Of a stretch of DNA of 64,000 nt, positions 51,823-60,469 are shown one piece after another. The notes below the pieces were generated by a model, which saw nothing but the letters and a program-made list of their open reading frames with translations, did no database searches and was not told where the DNA came from. The stretch's first letter is position 1. Each line of letters starts with the position of its first letter. Source of the stretch: Paludibacteraceae bacterium (GTDB lineage Bacteria; Bacteroidota; Bacteroidia; Bacteroidales; Paludibacteraceae). Both the position numbers and the translations under genes were made by a program. The DNA lies in contig CAJOEJ010000007.1 of the NCBI GenBank assembly GCA_905233375.1, positions 39,903 through 103,902 of the forward strand, in the 5' to 3' direction.

Positions 51823-53055
51823 TTATGGGTTCTTTTTGCGTCCAAAAGGTCTTTTTCCTTTACGGAAAGGACGTTTACGTGCCGGTTTCTTACGCGGTTC
51901 ATAGGCTTCGTCGGCAGGCGCTTCTCCCAATGCTTCGGGCAAAGGAATGCGTTCAATCTCCTTCTTGAGGAAGTGCTCAATACGCCGGAAGTAATGCGCG
52001 TCTTCGGGAGAGACGAGCGTGACCGCGACACCGCTGTTCTCTGCGCGGGCGGTACGACCGATACGATGGACGTAGTCTTCGGGATCGTGGGGCACATCAA
52101 AATTGATGACCAGCGGCACATCGTTCACGTCAATCCCTCTGGACACCACATCGGTAGCTACCAGGACGCTTATCTTGCCGTTGCGGAAATCCAGCATGAC
52201 CTGGTCGCGTTCCGCCTGCTCCAAGTCCGAATGCATCGCGCGCGCGTCTATTTTTAATATACGCAGCGTGCGCGTGAGGTCCTTCACCCGCTGTTTCTTT
52301 CCCGCGAAGATGATCACCTTGTTGAGGTTCCTGCCTTGCAGCATGAGTTGGACAAAGCCGGGTTTCTGGGAATCAAACAGACGGGCTGTCAGTTGCCGGA
52401 TCGTCTCCGGGGGACGGGAAACGGCAATCTGCACCTCCTTGGGAGTGCGCATAATGGTTTTTGCCATATGGCGTATCTTTTCCGGCATCGTAGCTGAGAA
52501 GAGGATCGTCTGCCTGTCGGCGGGCAACTTGCGAACGATGGTCATGATATCATCGTAGAATCCCATATCCAGCATCCGGTCGGCTTCGTCCAGAATGAAA
52601 TATTTGACCCCCGAGAAATCAATGTCGTATATATTCATCTGGCTGAGCAATCGTCCGGGTGTCGCAATGACAATATCCGCTCCTTTCTGCAATCCGCTCA
52701 CCTGGTTCCCCCATGCGCCATTGTCTTTTCCGCCATAGATAGGCACGGACGAGAATGGGACATAGAACCCGAATCCCTCCATTTGTTGGTCTATCTGCTG
52801 CGCCAACTCGCGTGTCGGTGCCATGATGATGGCATTCAGTTTGTCGGGATTATGGGAATCAAACGCCAAATTGGTCAGCAACGGCAATATATATGCGGCA
52901 GTCTTTCCCGTACCTGTCTGGGCACAGGCGATGACATCATGCCCCTCCAATATAAGCGGAATAGCCTGTTCCTGCACCGGAGTACACACATCAAAATGCA
53001 TGTCCCACAATGCATCCAACACCTCATCCGATAACGCTAACTCATCAAAATACAT
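51823..53055 (-). CDS. DEAD-box RNA helicase (RhlE-like)
   Basis: 410 aa. Q-motif region TPVQEQAIPLILEGHDVIAC, Walker A AQTGTGKTAAY, PTRELAQQ, TPGRLL, DEAD box ILDEADRMLDMGF, SAT motif FSATMP, and C-terminal motifs VLVATDVVSRGIDV and YVHRIGRTARA. The basic tail (RKKPARKRPFRKGKRPFGRK) probably binds RNA. RhlE-type helicases act in ribosome assembly and RNA decay. The start (MYFDELALSD) lies 23 nt after the epimerase gene, so it is the last gene of the thioredoxin-antiporter-epimerase run. Confidence 0.93.
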   Translation of the reverse strand: MYFDELALSDEVLDALWDMHFDVCTPVQEQAIPLILEGHDVIACAQTGTGKTAAYILPLLTNLAFDSHNPDKLNAIIMAPTRELAQQIDQQMEGFGFYVPFSSVPIYGGKDNGAWGNQVSGLQKGADIVIATPGRLLSQMNIYDIDFSGVKYFILDEADRMLDMGFYDDIMTIVRKLPADRQTILFSATMPEKIRHMAKTIMRTPKEVQIAVSRPPETIRQLTARLFDSQKPGFVQLMLQGRNLNKVIIFAGKKQRVKDLTRTLRILKIDARAMHSDLEQAERDQVMLDFRNGKISVLVATDVVSRGIDVNDVPLVINFDVPHDPEDYVHRIGRTARAENSGVAVTLVSPEDAHYFRRIEHFLKKEIERIPLPEALGEAPADEAYEPRKKPARKRPFRKGKRPFGRKKNP

Positions 53056-53078
53056 AAACAGCCAATACCTAAATCCGA

Positions 53079-54593
53079 TTATTTCTCCCAGCCGTCAAAC
53101 ACTTCCGGACCATATATATTGTCTTCGTCGGGATCATGGAGCGGCGCCCACAACTGCGCAAAGAACGGATTCTTTCTTGCGACGCGGTCCCAATGCCACG
53201 GTACTTGTTTCTCTTTCGGCTCCTGTGCATAGGGGTACGGCATATCGAACGGACTCCAGTGCCCGCCCAGGAGGACAAGACGGCGCGATGCTTTGAAGGA
53301 GCGTCCTTCGGCATCCTGCCAGGTATCGTCACCGAGGTACTTGCCGCCACGGAAAGCAGCCGCTTTCTGCAGTTCGGCATCAGTCAGCGTATCCACATCC
53401 TTGCTCTCGTCGTAGCCGTGATCCAGCATCACTATCTCAGTGCTGTTATGGCTGACATCGAAATGCTTCCAGTCGGGAATCGCTTTGTAGGCTTCGAGAG
53501 AACCGTAATAGGCGTTTATACGCGGAGTGACATGATTCCTGATCCACCACTGGGTACCGTGCTCCTTGCTATTCGCCATGAACCACATGGCGGCTTTGAC
53601 ACAATGCGGGAAGAGTTTGGCGATATGCGTTTTAGCGGCGAACTTGATACCCCATGGCAGCGATTCGGCTTTTGCCATCTGCGCAAAATACTCCTTCACC
53701 GGCACGTTCGCACGGAAATGCAGCAACTCTTCCAATTTGTCACCGTCTATATACCACATGCCATGGAAATTACGGGTGGTAAACCAATTGGCATTGAATA
53801 TCTTCTCGGGTCTTGGACATCCGATGGCATCGAGTAAGAGACACTCGAACTCGTAGTTGCTGAGCCGGTACTGGTCTCCCGAACCGATGTTATAATAGTT
53901 CCGCCAGAACTCTTCCGGGACGTCAGGACGGCATACCCGCTCCAATAGCCGTCCGCTGTCTTCCACCGTCGCCCATTCGAGCACGCCGCGGACAGGCACA
54001 TGGAACATGATCGGGTCGTAGTTCTTGAGGATAGCCGGATAGAGGATGCCCGACTGACGGAGGCTGACCCAGGTCTTGATGCCCGAATCGGTGATGATAC
54101 GCTCCGCCTGCGCTTTGGTCAGTCCGTAATGATCATATGCGGACACACATATCGGGTCACCGGCACGTCCCCAATGGAGCGGTTCGCGACGGTCTCCCAT
54201 CTGCGCCACCGAACCGATGTACACCACCTTCGGCTGCTTGTCTTCAGGCTGCGCCAATACGGCTTTGGTGATATTGACCGCGGCTGAGATATTGGTACGC
54301 AAGGTGGCTTTCGGACGGTAGTCCGCCTGCGGCGACACCATTCCGCCGACATGCAGCACGATGTCCGAACCGGTTACTCCCTTCAGCACATCATCATACC
54401 TGGTCAAGTCACCCCATATAACGGATAATTGGGGGTACTGCGCAATTAGCGGAGCGAGTAACTCCTGATTCTTCTTGCTCGGACGGGCAAGAATACGCAA
54501 TTCATATTGGTCGGGGTAACGCAGAATCTCCATCATTCCAGCGTATCCCATGGTACCGGTAGCACCTGTTAAAAAAACAACAGTTTTATTCAT
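53079..54593 (-). CDS. NAD-dependent epimerase/dehydratase family protein
   Basis: 504 aa from the ATG at 54593 (MNKTVVFLTGATGTMGYAGM). Rossmann-type NAD(P) site GATGTMGYAG; SDR catalytic pattern with YIGSVAQMGDRREP and SAYDHYGLTKAQAE (Tyr-x-x-x-Lys as YGLTK). The protein is longer than a simple sugar epimerase (about 320 aa). Its C-terminal 200 residues, with HGMWYIDGDKLEELLHF and GGHWSPFDMPYPYAQEPKEK, are of unknown role. The substrate cannot be told. A 28-nt heptad array separates it from the antiporter gene. Confidence 0.85.
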   Translation of the reverse strand: MNKTVVFLTGATGTMGYAGMMEILRYPDQYELRILARPSKKNQELLAPLIAQYPQLSVIWGDLTRYDDVLKGVTGSDIVLHVGGMVSPQADYRPKATLRTNISAAVNITKAVLAQPEDKQPKVVYIGSVAQMGDRREPLHWGRAGDPICVSAYDHYGLTKAQAERIITDSGIKTWVSLRQSGILYPAILKNYDPIMFHVPVRGVLEWATVEDSGRLLERVCRPDVPEEFWRNYYNIGSGDQYRLSNYEFECLLLDAIGCPRPEKIFNANWFTTRNFHGMWYIDGDKLEELLHFRANVPVKEYFAQMAKAESLPWGIKFAAKTHIAKLFPHCVKAAMWFMANSKEHGTQWWIRNHVTPRINAYYGSLEAYKAIPDWKHFDVSHNSTEIVMLDHGYDESKDVDTLTDAELQKAAAFRGGKYLGDDTWQDAEGRSFKASRRLVLLGGHWSPFDMPYPYAQEPKEKQVPWHWDRVARKNPFFAQLWAPLHDPDEDNIYGPEVFDGWEK

Positions 54594-54621
54594 CTGTGAT
54601 TTGTGGTTTGTGATTTCAAAT
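54594..54621. repeat. Heptad array exactly filling the antiporter-epimerase gap
   Basis: Four units (CTGTGAT, TTGTGGT, TTGTGAT, TTCAAAT): 28 nt from the antiporter stop to the epimerase start, with nothing else between. Confidence 0.8.
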
Positions 54622-56235
54622 TTATTTCTTTTTCCGCATCCAGGCGGTCCAACGGTCGAAACGCTCATGCATCTTACGCTTCATCTCCGCTCTCCACATC
54701 GCGTCTTCTTCCGCATCGTCCATCATATGCTGGTAGGTGGCTTGGGCATCTTTGTCGCTGATGACGAGCAACTGGTCTCCGCTCTGCAACTCGCTTACTC
54801 CGGTCGGTACGAAGAAGTCTTCTCCCCGTCGTACCATGATGACCAGCGTACGCGGCGGAATGGTCAGTTCGCGCAAAGTATGACCGTTCTCCAGCATTGC
54901 CTCCGTCACCTCCACCTCCCGTGCGGAGGACTGAATCTCTTCCGGCAGGTCCATATCGAAATGCTCCAACGACCGCTCTTCCTCCCCCTGGGTGTCAAGA
55001 TGCAGCTTGCGTGCCATCTGGGTAAGCGTTGTACCTTGCGCCAGCAACGAGACGATGGTACAGAGGAAGACCACATTGAATATCAGATCGGCAAAAGGCA
55101 CCCCTTGCGCCTTGCACATGATGGCAAAAATGATCGGCACGGCTCCCTTCAAACCGACCCAACTCAACATCAACTTGTCCCGCTGGTGGTACTGACGGAA
55201 AGGCAGCATACAGATCCAGACGGATAACGGACGGGAAATGCAGATCATCACCACGCTGATGATGAGGCATGGCAGCCATACTTGGTAGTTGAGCAGTTCC
55301 ATAGGCTCCACCATTAATCCCAACATGAGGAACATCACCAACTGGCTCAACCATGCCAGGCCGTTAAAGAAAGAGCGAGTCTGACGCTTGCGGGTGAACT
55401 TGTTGTTTCCAATAATCAGACCGGCGACATATACCGCCAGATAAGTGTTGCCCTGCAGGTAATAGGTGATGGCAAAAATGAAGATACATGCCGTCAGAAT
55501 CATAATCGGGTACAGCGACTCGTTGCCTAATTTGACGCGGCGCATGAGCAACACCAGCCCCTGTCCGAAAGCAAAGCCCAGAACCGTTCCCATCACCAGC
55601 TGAATCACGATATTCTGTATAATGGGCAGGAAAGTCACCTCTTCGGTCAATCCGACAATGGTATGGGTGTTTATCACGACTCCGATGAGGGTGGTCGTCA
55701 GCACGTATGCCATCGGGTCATTGGCACCGGACTCCAACTCCAGCAATGGTCGCAGATTATGCTTCAATCCGATGCCGTTGGTCCGCAGCACGGAGAACAC
55801 GCTTGCGCTGTCCGTACTGGACATCGTCGCCGCCATGAGTAATGCCAGCCAGATCGATACCGTCGCAACGGCGTTTATCCATCCGAAGATGAAATAAATG
55901 AGCACACCCGTTATCATGCATGTCAGCAACACCCCTACGGTCGCCAAGGTGATTCCGGGTACAAGAACAGACTTGATGTCGCTCAGTTTGGTCTCCATTC
56001 CTCCGGTGAAAAGGATGATACACATTGCCAGTGTACTCAGCGCCTGTGCCGTCTCGATGTCTATCTCCACGCCGCTCATGCCGAAGAGCGAGGACATACT
56101 GTGCGAACCGAAAAACATTCCCACTGCAAGGAACAGCAACAATGCCGGAACACCATACTTGTAGCCTATCTTGTCGGCAAAAATGCTGACAAAGAACAGA
56201 AAGGACAATATCAATAAAACGAACTCGACCTGCAC
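54622..56235 (-). CDS. Potassium/proton antiporter (CPA1, CvrA/NhaP2-like)
   Basis: 537 aa from a GTG at 56235 that overlaps the preceding stop (TAGTG); an ATG at 56289 would instead overlap the thioredoxin gene by 55 nt. About 12-13 transmembrane helices with the conserved SSTDSASVFSVL and ELESGANDPMAY segments. A cytosolic RCK_C/TrkA-C domain follows (PPRTLVIMVRRGEDFFVPTG, LQSGDQLLVISD). It exchanges K+ or Na+ for H+ at the inner membrane. The C-terminal tail is strongly charged (DDAEEDAMWRAEMKRKMHER). Confidence 0.92.
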   Translation of the reverse strand: MQVEFVLLILSFLFFVSIFADKIGYKYGVPALLLFLAVGMFFGSHSMSSLFGMSGVEIDIETAQALSTLAMCIILFTGGMETKLSDIKSVLVPGITLATVGVLLTCMITGVLIYFIFGWINAVATVSIWLALLMAATMSSTDSASVFSVLRTNGIGLKHNLRPLLELESGANDPMAYVLTTTLIGVVINTHTIVGLTEEVTFLPIIQNIVIQLVMGTVLGFAFGQGLVLLMRRVKLGNESLYPIMILTACIFIFAITYYLQGNTYLAVYVAGLIIGNNKFTRKRQTRSFFNGLAWLSQLVMFLMLGLMVEPMELLNYQVWLPCLIISVVMICISRPLSVWICMLPFRQYHQRDKLMLSWVGLKGAVPIIFAIMCKAQGVPFADLIFNVVFLCTIVSLLAQGTTLTQMARKLHLDTQGEEERSLEHFDMDLPEEIQSSAREVEVTEAMLENGHTLRELTIPPRTLVIMVRRGEDFFVPTGVSELQSGDQLLVISDKDAQATYQHMMDDAEEDAMWRAEMKRKMHERFDRWTAWMRKKK

Positions 56236-56780
56236 TATTTGTTCTCTTTTTTGTTCCTCTTCACTCTGTATTTGAGCCGCTCCCACCAATTGAGTTTCTT
56301 CTCCGGTTCCTCGGGCTGCACTTCCTCCTCTACGACCGGTTCAGGTTCCGGCCCTTTCTCTGTCAGCAGAAACTCCTCGATGATACGTACGATCTCCTCT
56401 TTCGGATAAAGCCCTTTGAGCAACATCGGCTTGCCCTCCGTCGGGATATACAGCACCTGGGGAATACTTGTGATATTGAACACGTACGCCAACTCGCGCT
56501 CGCGCTCCGTATCCGCTTTGTAGAACACTACACGGTCGCAGTAGGTCTGACTCAACTCCTCCATAATAGGAGCCAGCCGCTTGCAGGGACCGCACCAGGT
56601 AGTATAGAAATCAATGATACAGGGTTTGTTCCCGAGGTATTTCCACTCGCGCTCGGTTTTATAATCAAAAACACGCTCCCGGAACTGATCGGTGTTGATA
56701 TAGACCACATCCTCCGCCGTGACAGGCAGCGTCAGACCCGCAAGAGCCAGCAAAAGGGAGAGTAAAAAAAACTTTCGCAT
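56235..56780 (-). CDS. Thioredoxin-fold protein, exported
   Basis: 181 aa from the ATG at 56780, which follows the promoter at 56806-56836. Signal peptide MRKFFLLSLLLALAGLTLPV (then TAED). Thioredoxin fold with active site FYTTWCGPCKRLAPIME (CGPC) and the cis-Pro segment TSIPQVLYIP. It has an acidic Pro-rich region (EPEPVVEEEVQPEEPE) and a basic tail. A periplasmic redox role is likely. It overlaps the antiporter gene by one base. Confidence 0.9.
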   Translation of the reverse strand: MRKFFLLSLLLALAGLTLPVTAEDVVYINTDQFRERVFDYKTEREWKYLGNKPCIIDFYTTWCGPCKRLAPIMEELSQTYCDRVVFYKADTERERELAYVFNITSIPQVLYIPTEGKPMLLKGLYPKEEIVRIIEEFLLTEKGPEPEPVVEEEVQPEEPEKKLNWWERLKYRVKRNKKENK

Positions 56781-56805
56781 ACTTCGCCAAGTTAAAAAAA
56801 TCGTG

Positions 56806-56836
56806 CAAAGATACAAATAATTTCTCAATTATGCAA
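56806..56836 (-). promoter_or_regulatory. Promoter of thioredoxin-antiporter-epimerase-helicase run
   Basis: Minus strand TTG (56836-56834), 20 nt, TATCTTTG (56813-56806). Confidence 0.75.
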
Positions 56837-56842
56837 GATAAA

Positions 56843-56874
56843 TTTGCATATTTGCAAAAAAAGCACTATCTTTG
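56843..56874 (+). promoter_or_regulatory. Promoter of aroB
   Basis: TTTG 56843-56846, 20 nt, TATCTTTG 56867-56874. Divergent from and almost touching the thioredoxin promoter. Confidence 0.8.
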
Positions 56875-56896
56875 TCCCCGAAAACTCGATAATACT

Positions 56897-57922
56897 ATGA
56901 TCGTAACAGCAAATTGGAAAGATACACTGGCGTCCCTGCTTGCCCGTTTTGACCGGGAGCAGGTTCTGCTTGTTGTGGATGCGGCGGTGGAAGAAACGGT
57001 CGGAGAACCGGGATGGAACAAGGTTGTTATCGAAGCAGGCGAATCGCACAAAACCCTCGACACGGTTCAGCATATATGGGATGAGCTCTTTGCCCGTACC
57101 ATTACGCGTCACGGCGTGCTGGTGGGTATCGGCGGCGGGGTCGTTACGGATCTGACGGGTTTTGCGGCAGGAACCTACAAACGCGGTATCTCCTATATCA
57201 ATATACCCACCACCCTTTTGGCGATGACAGATGCTTCGACGGGAGGCAAAACGGGCTGTAACTACCACGGAATCAAGAACAGTGTAGGCTTGTTCTATCC
57301 TCCGTTGGAAACGGTTATTTGTCCCCAATGGCTCCGTTCGCTGCCCTCCCGGCAGTTCATGAGCGGCTGGGCGGAGATGCTCAAGACAGGTCTGATAGAT
57401 GATACGAAAAACCTGTGGTCCCGCCTGCTGAACTTCGACGTGGAGGCATCTGTTTCCGATGATGTGGAGCTGACCGGGCTGATTAAGGATTGTATCTCGG
57501 TCAAAGAGCGTATCGTTGCCTCCGATCCGCAGGAGAGCGGTTTGCGCAAAGCGCTCAATTTAGGGCACACGTTCGGGCACGCGTTAGAGGAGATGTCCCT
57601 TGATTCCCCCTCGCCTCTCCTTCACGGCTATGCCGTGCTGTACGGACTCATTGCCGAACTATACCTGAGTGTCACGCTGTCAGGATGCCCCAAAGAACCC
57701 TTGCAGCAACTCACCCAATACATGCTGCACTACTACGGTCAGCCCCAATGCAAGTGTTCCGACCGTGAACGGCTGGTACAACTCATGCATCAGGACAAAA
57801 AAAATGCGCACTTGACAGACATCAACTGCACATTACTTCACCGTATCGGCGAACCGGCTATCAATCAGTGTATAAGTACCGAACAAGCTTTGGAAGCGTG
57901 GGAGTTCCTTTTCTCGCTTTAA
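56897..57922 (+). CDS. aroB: 3-dehydroquinate synthase
   Basis: 341 aa from the ATG at 56897 (MIVTANWKDTLASLLARFDR); an in-frame ATG at 56831 lies upstream of the promoter boxes. NAD-binding GIGGGVVTDLTGFAAGTYKR, then ISYINIPTTLLAMTDASTGG with KTGCNYHGIKNSVGLFYPP. Metal ligands lie in GWAEMLKTGLI and NLGHTFGHALE. It makes 3-dehydroquinate, the second step of the shikimate pathway. The stop is 1 nt from the convergent smpB stop. Confidence 0.96.
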   Translation: MIVTANWKDTLASLLARFDREQVLLVVDAAVEETVGEPGWNKVVIEAGESHKTLDTVQHIWDELFARTITRHGVLVGIGGGVVTDLTGFAAGTYKRGISYINIPTTLLAMTDASTGGKTGCNYHGIKNSVGLFYPPLETVICPQWLRSLPSRQFMSGWAEMLKTGLIDDTKNLWSRLLNFDVEASVSDDVELTGLIKDCISVKERIVASDPQESGLRKALNLGHTFGHALEEMSLDSPSPLLHGYAVLYGLIAELYLSVTLSGCPKEPLQQLTQYMLHYYGQPQCKCSDRERLVQLMHQDKKNAHLTDINCTLLHRIGEPAINQCISTEQALEAWEFLFSL

Positions 57923-57923
57923 G

Positions 57924-58391
57924 TTATTTCAATCTCGCCGCTTTCATCGCCTGCGCCACTTCGCGTTTGTCATCCGCGGCGCGGAGGGATTGCCGTTTGT
58001 CGTAGGTATGTTTACCCTGACACAGCGCTATCTCCAGTTTCGCCAGACCTTTCTCGTTGATATAGAGCAGGAGCGGAACAATGGTTTTTCCCGTATCCTG
58101 GGTGGCACGCGCCAGTTTGCGTATCTCCTTGCGGTGCAACAACAGTTTGCGGTCGCGTTTGGCTTCATGGTTGGCATATGAACCGAAGCGGTACTCGGCG
58201 ATATGCATCTGTTTGATATACAACTCGCCGTTCACCACCTGGCACCAGGAATCCACCAACGACGCCTTCCCTTCGCGGATGGATTTAATCTCCGTCCCGA
58301 AGAGCTGGATACCGGCGGTATAACGGTCGAGGATGATGTATTCAAACCTCGCTTTCCGGTTTTCTATGCGTATGTTGCTCGTCAGTTTCAT
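57924..58391 (-). CDS. smpB: SsrA-binding protein SmpB
   Basis: 155 aa. MKLTSNIRIENRKARFEYII start, GTEIKSIREGKASLVDSWCQ, IAEYRFGSYANHEAKRDRKL and the basic C-terminal tail KHTYDKRQSLRAADDKREVA. It binds tmRNA for ribosome rescue. Its first 50 nt overlap the end of the CNNM gene, so the two are translated from one mRNA. No tmRNA gene was recognised in the window. Confidence 0.96.
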   Translation of the reverse strand: MKLTSNIRIENRKARFEYIILDRYTAGIQLFGTEIKSIREGKASLVDSWCQVVNGELYIKQMHIAEYRFGSYANHEAKRDRKLLLHRKEIRKLARATQDTGKTIVPLLLYINEKGLAKLEIALCQGKHTYDKRQSLRAADDKREVAQAMKAARLK

Positions 58392-59469
58392 CCGATGAAT
58401 CCGGTGTATTTGGTTCTTTGCTGCTTATTACTTTCTTGTATTTCTTCTGTCGTTGTTCCCAACGCTCCCGTGCATACTGCTGCATGTCAATTACCGTATC
58501 GCTCTCGTCGATGATCTCCAAACCGAAGATGGTCTCAATAATGTCCTCGAGCGTCAGAATGCCCATAAAACATCCGTATTCATCGATGATCTGGGCTATC
58601 TGGCTCTTCTGTTTGAGCATCGAATCGAAGATGGTACCCAAAGTGAGATCCTGGTCAAACGCCGGTAACGGACGTTTAATGCCTCCGAGGGTCTTGCGGA
58701 AGTGGTCTTCCGTCAGTTCCTCCAGTGCATCGTTGCGCAGTACGTAGCCTGTTATATACTCCGGCGCCTCGGGTTTATACAACGGAATACGGGAGAAATG
58801 ATCGTATTCATCGTTGTCGTAATACGCCCTGAGCGTCATGTTTTCCGGTGCTATCTTCGCCACCACACGCGGCGTCATCACATCGTAGGCATGAATGGAG
58901 TCGAGACGCATGAGGTTGCTGAAGATCTTGTTCTCATCCTCATCCACCACTCCTTCTTCCTCGCCAACGTTCACCATCGCCAGCACCTCCTCGCGGCTCA
59001 CCGACGGGTCGTCCTCGTTATCGGGGAACATGCGTGTTATCAACTCAACCAACAGCACGAAAGGATACAGGATCACGATGAGTGCGCGTACCGTGCGTGC
59101 CGTAAATCCCATCAGTTCACGCCAATAGGTGGTACCGATGACTTTCGGGATGATCTCCGAGAAGACGAGTATCAGGATGGTCGTTATGGCAGAGACCAGT
59201 CCGAACCATTTGGATCCGAAAACGGCAGTTGCCTGCATACCTATACCCGCCGCACCGATGGTATTGGCGATGGTATTGAGCGACAGGATAGCAGCGAGGG
59301 GACGACCTGTGTCCTCCTTGTAACTCTGCATCCACCTTGCGGGTTCGTAGCCCTCCTCCTCCCGGAGATTAATATAACTGAGCGATGTTGTCATCAGGAC
59401 GGACTCCAGCAAGGAGCACAGAAAACTGATGAACATTGCACCGAATAAAAATACCAATAGTAGTCCCAT
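58342..59469 (-). CDS. CNNM/CorC-type transporter (DUF21 plus CBS pair)
   Basis: 375 aa. An N-terminal DUF21 membrane domain (LLLVFLFGAMFISFLCSLLE; SLNTIANTIGAAGIGMQATA; LILVFSEIIPKVIGTTYW) is followed by an acidic helix (DEDENKIFSNLMRLD) and two CBS motifs (VMTPRVV..., IIDEYGCFMGILTLEDIIET). The C-terminal CorC/HlyC domain seen in longer relatives is replaced by a short charged tail. It is probably an Mg2+/Co2+ transporter or regulator. It overlaps smpB by 50 nt. Confidence 0.9.
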   Translation of the reverse strand: MGLLLVFLFGAMFISFLCSLLESVLMTTSLSYINLREEEGYEPARWMQSYKEDTGRPLAAILSLNTIANTIGAAGIGMQATAVFGSKWFGLVSAITTILILVFSEIIPKVIGTTYWRELMGFTARTVRALIVILYPFVLLVELITRMFPDNEDDPSVSREEVLAMVNVGEEEGVVDEDENKIFSNLMRLDSIHAYDVMTPRVVAKIAPENMTLRAYYDNDEYDHFSRIPLYKPEAPEYITGYVLRNDALEELTEDHFRKTLGGIKRPLPAFDQDLTLGTIFDSMLKQKSQIAQIIDEYGCFMGILTLEDIIETIFGLEIIDESDTVIDMQQYARERWEQRQKKYKKVISSKEPNTPDSSDETDEQHTHRKPESEV

Positions 59470-59485
59470 AATTCGTAATTGCGTG

Positions 59486-59516
59486 CAAAGGTACTACAAA
59501 ATTTTGGAATACACAA
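59486..59516 (-). promoter_or_regulatory. Promoter of CNNM-smpB unit
   Basis: Minus strand TTG (59516-59514), 20 nt, TACCTTTG (59493-59486). Confidence 0.75.
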
Positions 59517-59536
59517 GTTTTTGACCGAAAAAATGC

Positions 59537-60469
59537 TCAAAAAAGAGTTAACAGAACGGGTAAGTGGTCAGAGAAGCCGTTTTGATAGCGAAAACCGACA
59601 TAACAGCGCATCGGTTTGAGCCCTAATCCCTGTTCGTCCGTTTCCTGTATCCACCCGGGTGCAAAAATCCTCACTTGTGCGCTATCGAGGTCAGGCGTGG
59701 TATAGAACTGGTCGAGACACGTCCATTGACCTTGCCATTTATGCGTTCCTTCCCCTTTGCGCTGAAACGGGATCATCCGGTTGCGCAATCCGCGTATATC
59801 CTCTTTGGGGCTGCTGTTCATATCCCCCATTACGATGACGGACGCCCCAGGCTGAAGGGCGAGGACGGAATCCACAGCCTGTTGCAATACCTGTCTGGCG
59901 GCGAGCCGTTTCCACTCGCTCTCCGCCGCACCGCTTAAACGGGAGGGCAAATGGCAGACGAACACATGCAAGGTGTCCCCTTCCGGTTTCCTTTGCCCGC
60001 ATACATAGAGGATATCGCGGGTGGTATGGTCTCCTAACGGAACCGTCAAAGATGCCGATGAAACCGGAACAAACCGCTCCTTTTTATAGATGAGAGCGAC
60101 ATCTATCCCGCGCTTGTCAGGGCTGTCATAGTGGATATAATCATACTCGTCCCGGCGCAATGTATAACACAGGCGTTTGACACATGCTTCACTCTCAACC
60201 TCCTGCAATCCGGCCATATCCACCCCTTCCCATTCGCCTATTACGGTCAGTACGCGGGCGATGTTCTCCACCTTCCGGTAATAACGGGTGTACGTCCACC
60301 GGCGCTCTCCGTCCGGCGTGAAGAGCGAATCGGTGTTGATACTGTCCCGCTCGGGATGAAACAGGTTCTCCACGTTATAACTCACCACCCGGAAAGGGTG
60401 CGCGGAGAGTTCTTCTACACCCAAGAAAAGTGCGATGAAACCGAGTATTATGAGCCCTTGTCGTCTCAC
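59537..60469 (-). CDS. Exported endonuclease/exonuclease/phosphatase family protein
   Basis: 310 aa. Signal-like N-terminus MRRQGLIILGFIALFLGVEE. EEP-fold motifs: RVVSYNVENLF, DMAGLQEVES, DKRGIDVALIYKK, FVCHLPS, VIVMGDMNSSP and the C-terminal FSDHLPVLLTLF. It acts on nucleic acid or phosphoester substrates outside the cytosol. The start overlaps the sufS stop by four bases (ATGA), so the genes are translationally coupled. Confidence 0.9.
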   Translation of the reverse strand: MRRQGLIILGFIALFLGVEELSAHPFRVVSYNVENLFHPERDSINTDSLFTPDGERRWTYTRYYRKVENIARVLTVIGEWEGVDMAGLQEVESEACVKRLCYTLRRDEYDYIHYDSPDKRGIDVALIYKKERFVPVSSASLTVPLGDHTTRDILYVCGQRKPEGDTLHVFVCHLPSRLSGAAESEWKRLAARQVLQQAVDSVLALQPGASVIVMGDMNSSPKEDIRGLRNRMIPFQRKGEGTHKWQGQWTCLDQFYTTPDLDSAQVRIFAPGWIQETDEQGLGLKPMRCYVGFRYQNGFSDHLPVLLTLF